Shown: one piece after another, positions 7,118 to 10,184 of the stretch | How positions within the stretch are numbered: the first letter of the stretch is position 1 | Layout: the number at the start of each line of letters is the position of its first letter | Source: Methylotenera sp. UBA6020 | Lineage (GTDB): Bacteria > Pseudomonadota > Gammaproteobacteria > Burkholderiales > Methylophilaceae | Direction of reading: 5' to 3' | NCBI GenBank assembly: GCA_002429455.1 | Contig: DIZU01000224.1 | Span: 1,333-11,516, forward strand | Length of the DNA stretch: 10,184 bases | Notes under the pieces: generated by a model | What the model saw: the letters and a program-made list of their open reading frames with translations, nothing else | What the model was told of the DNA's origin: nothing | Database searches by the model: none | Program-made: the position numbers and the translations under genes

Positions 7118-9598
7118 ATGACTCCTAATAAATGGTGGCACTACCTGTTATTGGCTATTGCTGTAGGCGGCTTATCGGTTGCAGCACTTGTTGGCATAGC
7201 CGCGGCACTTATTTACCCGGCACTACCTTCACTGGATGCGCTGACTGACTATCACCCCAAGCAGCCTTTGCGTGTTTACTCAGAAGATGGCTATCTGATC
7301 AGCGAGTTTGGTGAGGAGCGTCGCGCTTATATCAAAATCGAGGATGTGCCGCAAAACATGAAGAATGCGGTCATTGCGATTGAAGATCGCCGTTTCTATC
7401 AACATAACGGCGTCGATACCAAAGGCGTATTGCGCGCGATTGTCACCAATCTAAGTGGGGGGGCCAAAGAAGGCGCAAGCACCATTACCATGCAAGTTGC
7501 ACGCAATTTCTTTTTATCTAACGAACGTAATTTCAAACGTAAAATTAACGAGGCTTTGCTTGCAATCAAAATTGAACATAGTTTGAGCAAAGACAAAATA
7601 CTGGAACTGTACATCAACCAGATTTATTTAGGTCAACGGGCTTATGGCTTTGCTGCAGCTTCGCAGGTGTATTACGGCAAGCCGCTTGAGAAACTGAACT
7701 TAGCGGAGACCGCGCTATTGGCGGGCTTACCAAAAGCGCCGTCTGGTTACAATCCGTTTGTTAACCCGAAACGCGCGCTGAGTCGCCAAAAAGAAGTATT
7801 GCATGACATGTATCGTTATGGATTCATCAAAGAAGATACTTATCAAGCAGCACTAAAAGAGCCCTTGCGCTTCAAAGTATCGAAACAATCACGAGATTTA
7901 GCCGCTGATTACGTAGCGGAAATCGTGCGGGAAAGTTTGTATGCGCAGTATCAGGACGACATCTACAGTAGTGGTTTAAAAGTTTATACCACCATTCGTA
8001 AAGCTAACCAAGAAGCTGCAAATACTGCAGTGCGGGAAGGCATCTTAGACTACGATTTGCGTCACGGCTATCGTGGTCCAGAGAAAGTGCTGGATATTGA
8101 AACGCTGCCATCCAGCGATAAAAAGAATACTTTAGATACGGCGCTGGATGAAGTCGAAGAATTCAACGGTTTTATGCCGGCAATTATTACCAGTATTGCA
8201 CCTAAGTCTATCCACATACATGTTAAAAATGGTGATGATGTTGAAATTACCGGCAAAGGCTTGGCATTTGTTGAGAAAACGCTCAATGAAAAAGACCCCG
8301 CTAAGCGCTTATTAAAAGTAGGCGCAGTGATTCGTGTGCTTAAAAATAACGACGGCTGGCGAATCGTACAGCTACCGCAGGTAGAATCTGCACTGGTGGC
8401 ACTTGACCCGGAAAATGGCGCAGTGCGTGCATTGGTTGGCGGTTTTGACTTTAACCACAGTAAATTCAATCATGTAACGCAGGCATGGCGTCAGCCAGGT
8501 TCCAGCTTCAAACCGTTTATTTATTCGGCCGCCTTAGAAAAAGGTTATACGCCAGCTACGATTGTAGAAGATGAACCCTTAACTATTTCAGCGAATGATA
8601 CTGGCAGTAAAGAATGGTCACCACAAAACTATGAAAATACCTTTGAAGGTCCCATACGCATAAGAGAGGCCTTGGCTAAATCTATTAACTTGGTGGCTAT
8701 TCGTGTGCTGCAAGCCATAGGCGTGAACTATGCCCAAGATTACATTACCCGCTTTGGATTTGCCGCCAAAGACCATCCCGCTTACCTGACAATGGCACTG
8801 GGCGCAGGCTCCGCCACGCCATGGCAAATGGCTACCGCCTACGCGATATTCGCTAATGGTGGTTATCGCGTCAAACCAAACTTGATTGCTAAAATTGTAG
8901 ATCAAAATGGTAAAGTCATTTTAGAAACCAAATTTGATCATGCAGGTAATGGCGCCCCCCGTGTGATTGATGCACGTAATGCATTCATCATGAACTCCAT
9001 GCTGCAAAGCGTTATACGTAGCGGCACCGCAGCCAAAGCACTACAACTCGGCCGCGGCGATCTTGCAGGTAAAACGGGTACGACTAATGACCACTTTGAT
9101 GCCTGGTTTGCGGGATATAGCCCCAAACAAGTGGCTGTGACATGGATCGGATTCGATAAACCACAAACATTAGGCAGAAGTGAGACTGGCGCCATAGCCG
9201 CATTGCCGATTTGGATGAAATATATGGCAGCCGCAATGCGAGGTGTACCTGAAGAAAGTCTGCCCATGCCAGATGGTGTTATGATGGTAAAAATTGACCC
9301 GACGACAGGCATACGTGATGACAGCGGCATGAGCGAATATTTCTATCATGAAAATCCTCCACCTGAAGTTGAAATGCCGTCATCTAACGATTCTGAGAAT
9401 TCAAACGAATCTCCACTCATCCAGCCGCAACAGCTGTTACAGCCGGAAGTGTTTTTGTCACCTAAATCGACTAACCAAGGGTATTCAAACCAACTGTCTT
9501 CTAACCAACAGGGATCTAATCAACCAGCAAGAAGCGCAAAATCCACATCTCAAAACTCAGCGCAAAATTCAGCTGCAAAAATATTAAATCCTAACTAA
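7118..9598 (+). CDS. mrcA: Penicillin-binding protein 1A, bifunctional peptidoglycan synthase
   Basis: A class A PBP (also called PonA) that polymerises lipid II and cross-links the stem peptides at the outer face of the inner membrane. The 826 residues hold a transmembrane anchor at about 10-33; a GT51 glycosyltransferase domain (about 55-235) with catalytic E89 in EDRRFYQHNG and the motifs GASTITMQVARN and LELYINQIYLG; an OB-like linker domain (about 317-420); and a transpeptidase domain (about 425-705) with SSFK (S462 nucleophile, K465), SIN (522-524) and KTGT (652-655). All catalytic motifs are intact. A Gln/Asn/Ser-rich tail follows residue 750. The ATG has no recognisable Shine-Dalgarno, but no better start exists. 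Divergent from pilM, a common proteobacterial arrangement; the next gene begins 24 nt downstream with no terminator between. Confidence 0.97.
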   Translation: MTPNKWWHYLLLAIAVGGLSVAALVGIAAALIYPALPSLDALTDYHPKQPLRVYSEDGYLISEFGEERRAYIKIEDVPQNMKNAVIAIEDRRFYQHNGVDTKGVLRAIVTNLSGGAKEGASTITMQVARNFFLSNERNFKRKINEALLAIKIEHSLSKDKILELYINQIYLGQRAYGFAAASQVYYGKPLEKLNLAETALLAGLPKAPSGYNPFVNPKRALSRQKEVLHDMYRYGFIKEDTYQAALKEPLRFKVSKQSRDLAADYVAEIVRESLYAQYQDDIYSSGLKVYTTIRKANQEAANTAVREGILDYDLRHGYRGPEKVLDIETLPSSDKKNTLDTALDEVEEFNGFMPAIITSIAPKSIHIHVKNGDDVEITGKGLAFVEKTLNEKDPAKRLLKVGAVIRVLKNNDGWRIVQLPQVESALVALDPENGAVRALVGGFDFNHSKFNHVTQAWRQPGSSFKPFIYSAALEKGYTPATIVEDEPLTISANDTGSKEWSPQNYENTFEGPIRIREALAKSINLVAIRVLQAIGVNYAQDYITRFGFAAKDHPAYLTMALGAGSATPWQMATAYAIFANGGYRVKPNLIAKIVDQNGKVILETKFDHAGNGAPRVIDARNAFIMNSMLQSVIRSGTAAKALQLGRGDLAGKTGTTNDHFDAWFAGYSPKQVAVTWIGFDKPQTLGRSETGAIAALPIWMKYMAAAMRGVPEESLPMPDGVMMVKIDPTTGIRDDSGMSEYFYHENPPPEVEMPSSNDSENSNESPLIQPQQLLQPEVFLSPKSTNQGYSNQLSSNQQGSNQPARSAKSTSQNSAQNSAAKILNPN
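7457..7463 (+). repeat. G7 homopolymer inside mrcA
   Basis: A run of seven G encodes Gly114-Gly115 and the first base of Ala116 in the glycosyltransferase domain, just before the GASTITMQ motif. It is in frame. It is a possible slippage site, though loss of MrcA would usually be costly. Confidence 0.8.
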
Positions 9599-9622
9599 TT
9601 TGATGTAAAAGATTTAACGGTC

Positions 9623-10184
9623 ATGGCGAGAGAAAATTTACAGCAATTGCGGCAGCTAATTGCACAACAAGCCGCCCGTATGATGGCGGAAGATGGTATT
9701 TCTGATTTCGCCTACGCCAAAAAAAAATCAGGGCGGCAATTAGGTGCGGTTGATGATAATGCACTGCCTTCTAACGTGGAGATTGAAGAAGAGCTTAAAC
9801 GTTACAACGCACTTTTTTTAAGTGAAGCGCAGCCAGAAAATCTGCATGATTTACGTAAAAACGCGCTCTTCACTATGCAATTGCTAGAAAGTTTCAATCC
9901 ATATTTAACCGGAGCAGTATTGGATGGCACCGCCGGGCTTGGTTCCGAAACCCATATTCACCTGTTTGCAGATAGTTTAAAAGAGGTGGAAATGTTTTTG
10001 CTGAACCAGCAAATTCCGTTTAACTCGAACGAAAAATCCTTTCGCGTGATGAATGATGGCAAGCGTGACAAAAAAGGTGAGCGGCGCAAGAAAGTCCCGG
10101 TTTTTACCTTAGAAACCGATACCGGTTTAATCAAATTAAGTGTATTTGAGGTCAATGACATACGGGTTGCCACCAAACGTGCGG
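9623..10184 (+). CDS. Nucleotidyltransferase-like conserved protein, N-terminal part
   Basis: A frame opens at the ATG at 9623 and stays open to the window edge (187 codons, C-terminus missing). It begins MARENLQQLRQLIAQQAARM and has a helical N-terminal half with charged residues. A segment at about 99-117 (VLDGTAGLGSETHIHLFAD) resembles the beta-hairpin of the nucleotidyltransferase fold, GS...SDIDLxVF, but the expected aspartates are replaced by E109, H111 and H113. A beta-rich stretch VPVFTLETDTGLIKLSVFEV follows at 158-177. Family relatives sit downstream of ponA in some betaproteobacteria and, as I recall, some carry the misleading name UDP-N-acetylmuramate--alanine ligase; no Mur ligase motif is visible here. 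It begins 24 nt after mrcA and probably shares its transcript. The Shine-Dalgarno is weak. Function is unknown. Confidence 0.75.
   Translation, partial: MARENLQQLRQLIAQQAARMMAEDGISDFAYAKKKSGRQLGAVDDNALPSNVEIEEELKRYNALFLSEAQPENLHDLRKNALFTMQLLESFNPYLTGAVLDGTAGLGSETHIHLFADSLKEVEMFLLNQQIPFNSNEKSFRVMNDGKRDKKGERRKKVPVFTLETDTGLIKLSVFEVNDIRVATKRA

Noticed and set aside
8068..8469. Long minus-strand open frame opposite mrcA (also 8938-9330 and 8618-8905)
   Set aside because: These lie opposite an intact, motif-complete mrcA, have no ribosome binding site, and their translations look like reversed codons without recognisable domains.
9348..9587. Plus-strand open frame overlapping the end of mrcA
   Set aside because: It is an out-of-frame reading of the Gln/Asn-rich tail of mrcA and has no start signal of its own.

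Overview
The window reads as a chromosomal housekeeping segment of a Gram-negative proteobacterium. A betaproteobacterium is most likely, possibly Methylophilaceae (a Methylotenera-like methylotroph). That placement rests on gene order (mrcA/ponA divergent from pilMNOPQ, then aroK-aroB), moderate-to-low GC judged by eye, and the style of the protein sequences. It is inference, not the result of a search. No mobile element, CRISPR array, tRNA or rRNA was seen.

Layout. The minus strand, read from about 6917 down to 1, carries pilM, pilN, pilO, pilP and pilQ (the type IV pilus inner-membrane alignment complex and the outer-membrane secretin). A strong intrinsic terminator hairpin follows, then aroK and aroB of the shikimate pathway, and the first codons of an unidentified gene at the window edge. 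The pil genes are tightly packed: ATGA overlap pilM/pilN, 2-nt gap pilN/pilO, TTGA overlap pilO/pilP, 74-nt gap pilP/pilQ. The plus strand, from 7118, carries mrcA (ponA, a class A penicillin-binding protein) and then a partial gene for a nucleotidyltransferase-like protein that runs off the end. The 200-bp AT-rich region between pilM and mrcA holds a good sigma70-type promoter for pilM and a plausible one for mrcA.

How the genes work together. PilM (cytoplasmic, actin-like) binds the PilN N-terminus. PilN and PilO form a periplasmic heterodimer, and the lipoprotein PilP links it to the PilQ secretin. MrcA builds and cross-links the peptidoglycan that the pilus machine must span, and its divergent linkage to pilM is common in proteobacteria. 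AroK and AroB supply the aromatic amino acid pathway, and their position after pilQ is also a common arrangement.

Main oddities. Both aroB and pilQ are interrupted by what looks like one extra base (near 678-680 and 2653-2660). Everything on either side is well conserved, and removing one base gives proteins of normal length (357 and 695 aa). These could be sequencing errors or very recent mutations. Two seven-base G/C runs near the 5' ends of pilM and mrcA are in frame. A perfect 13-bp terminator stem ends only 22 nt before the aroK start. I see no convincing undescribed system; the window is mainly conserved core genome.
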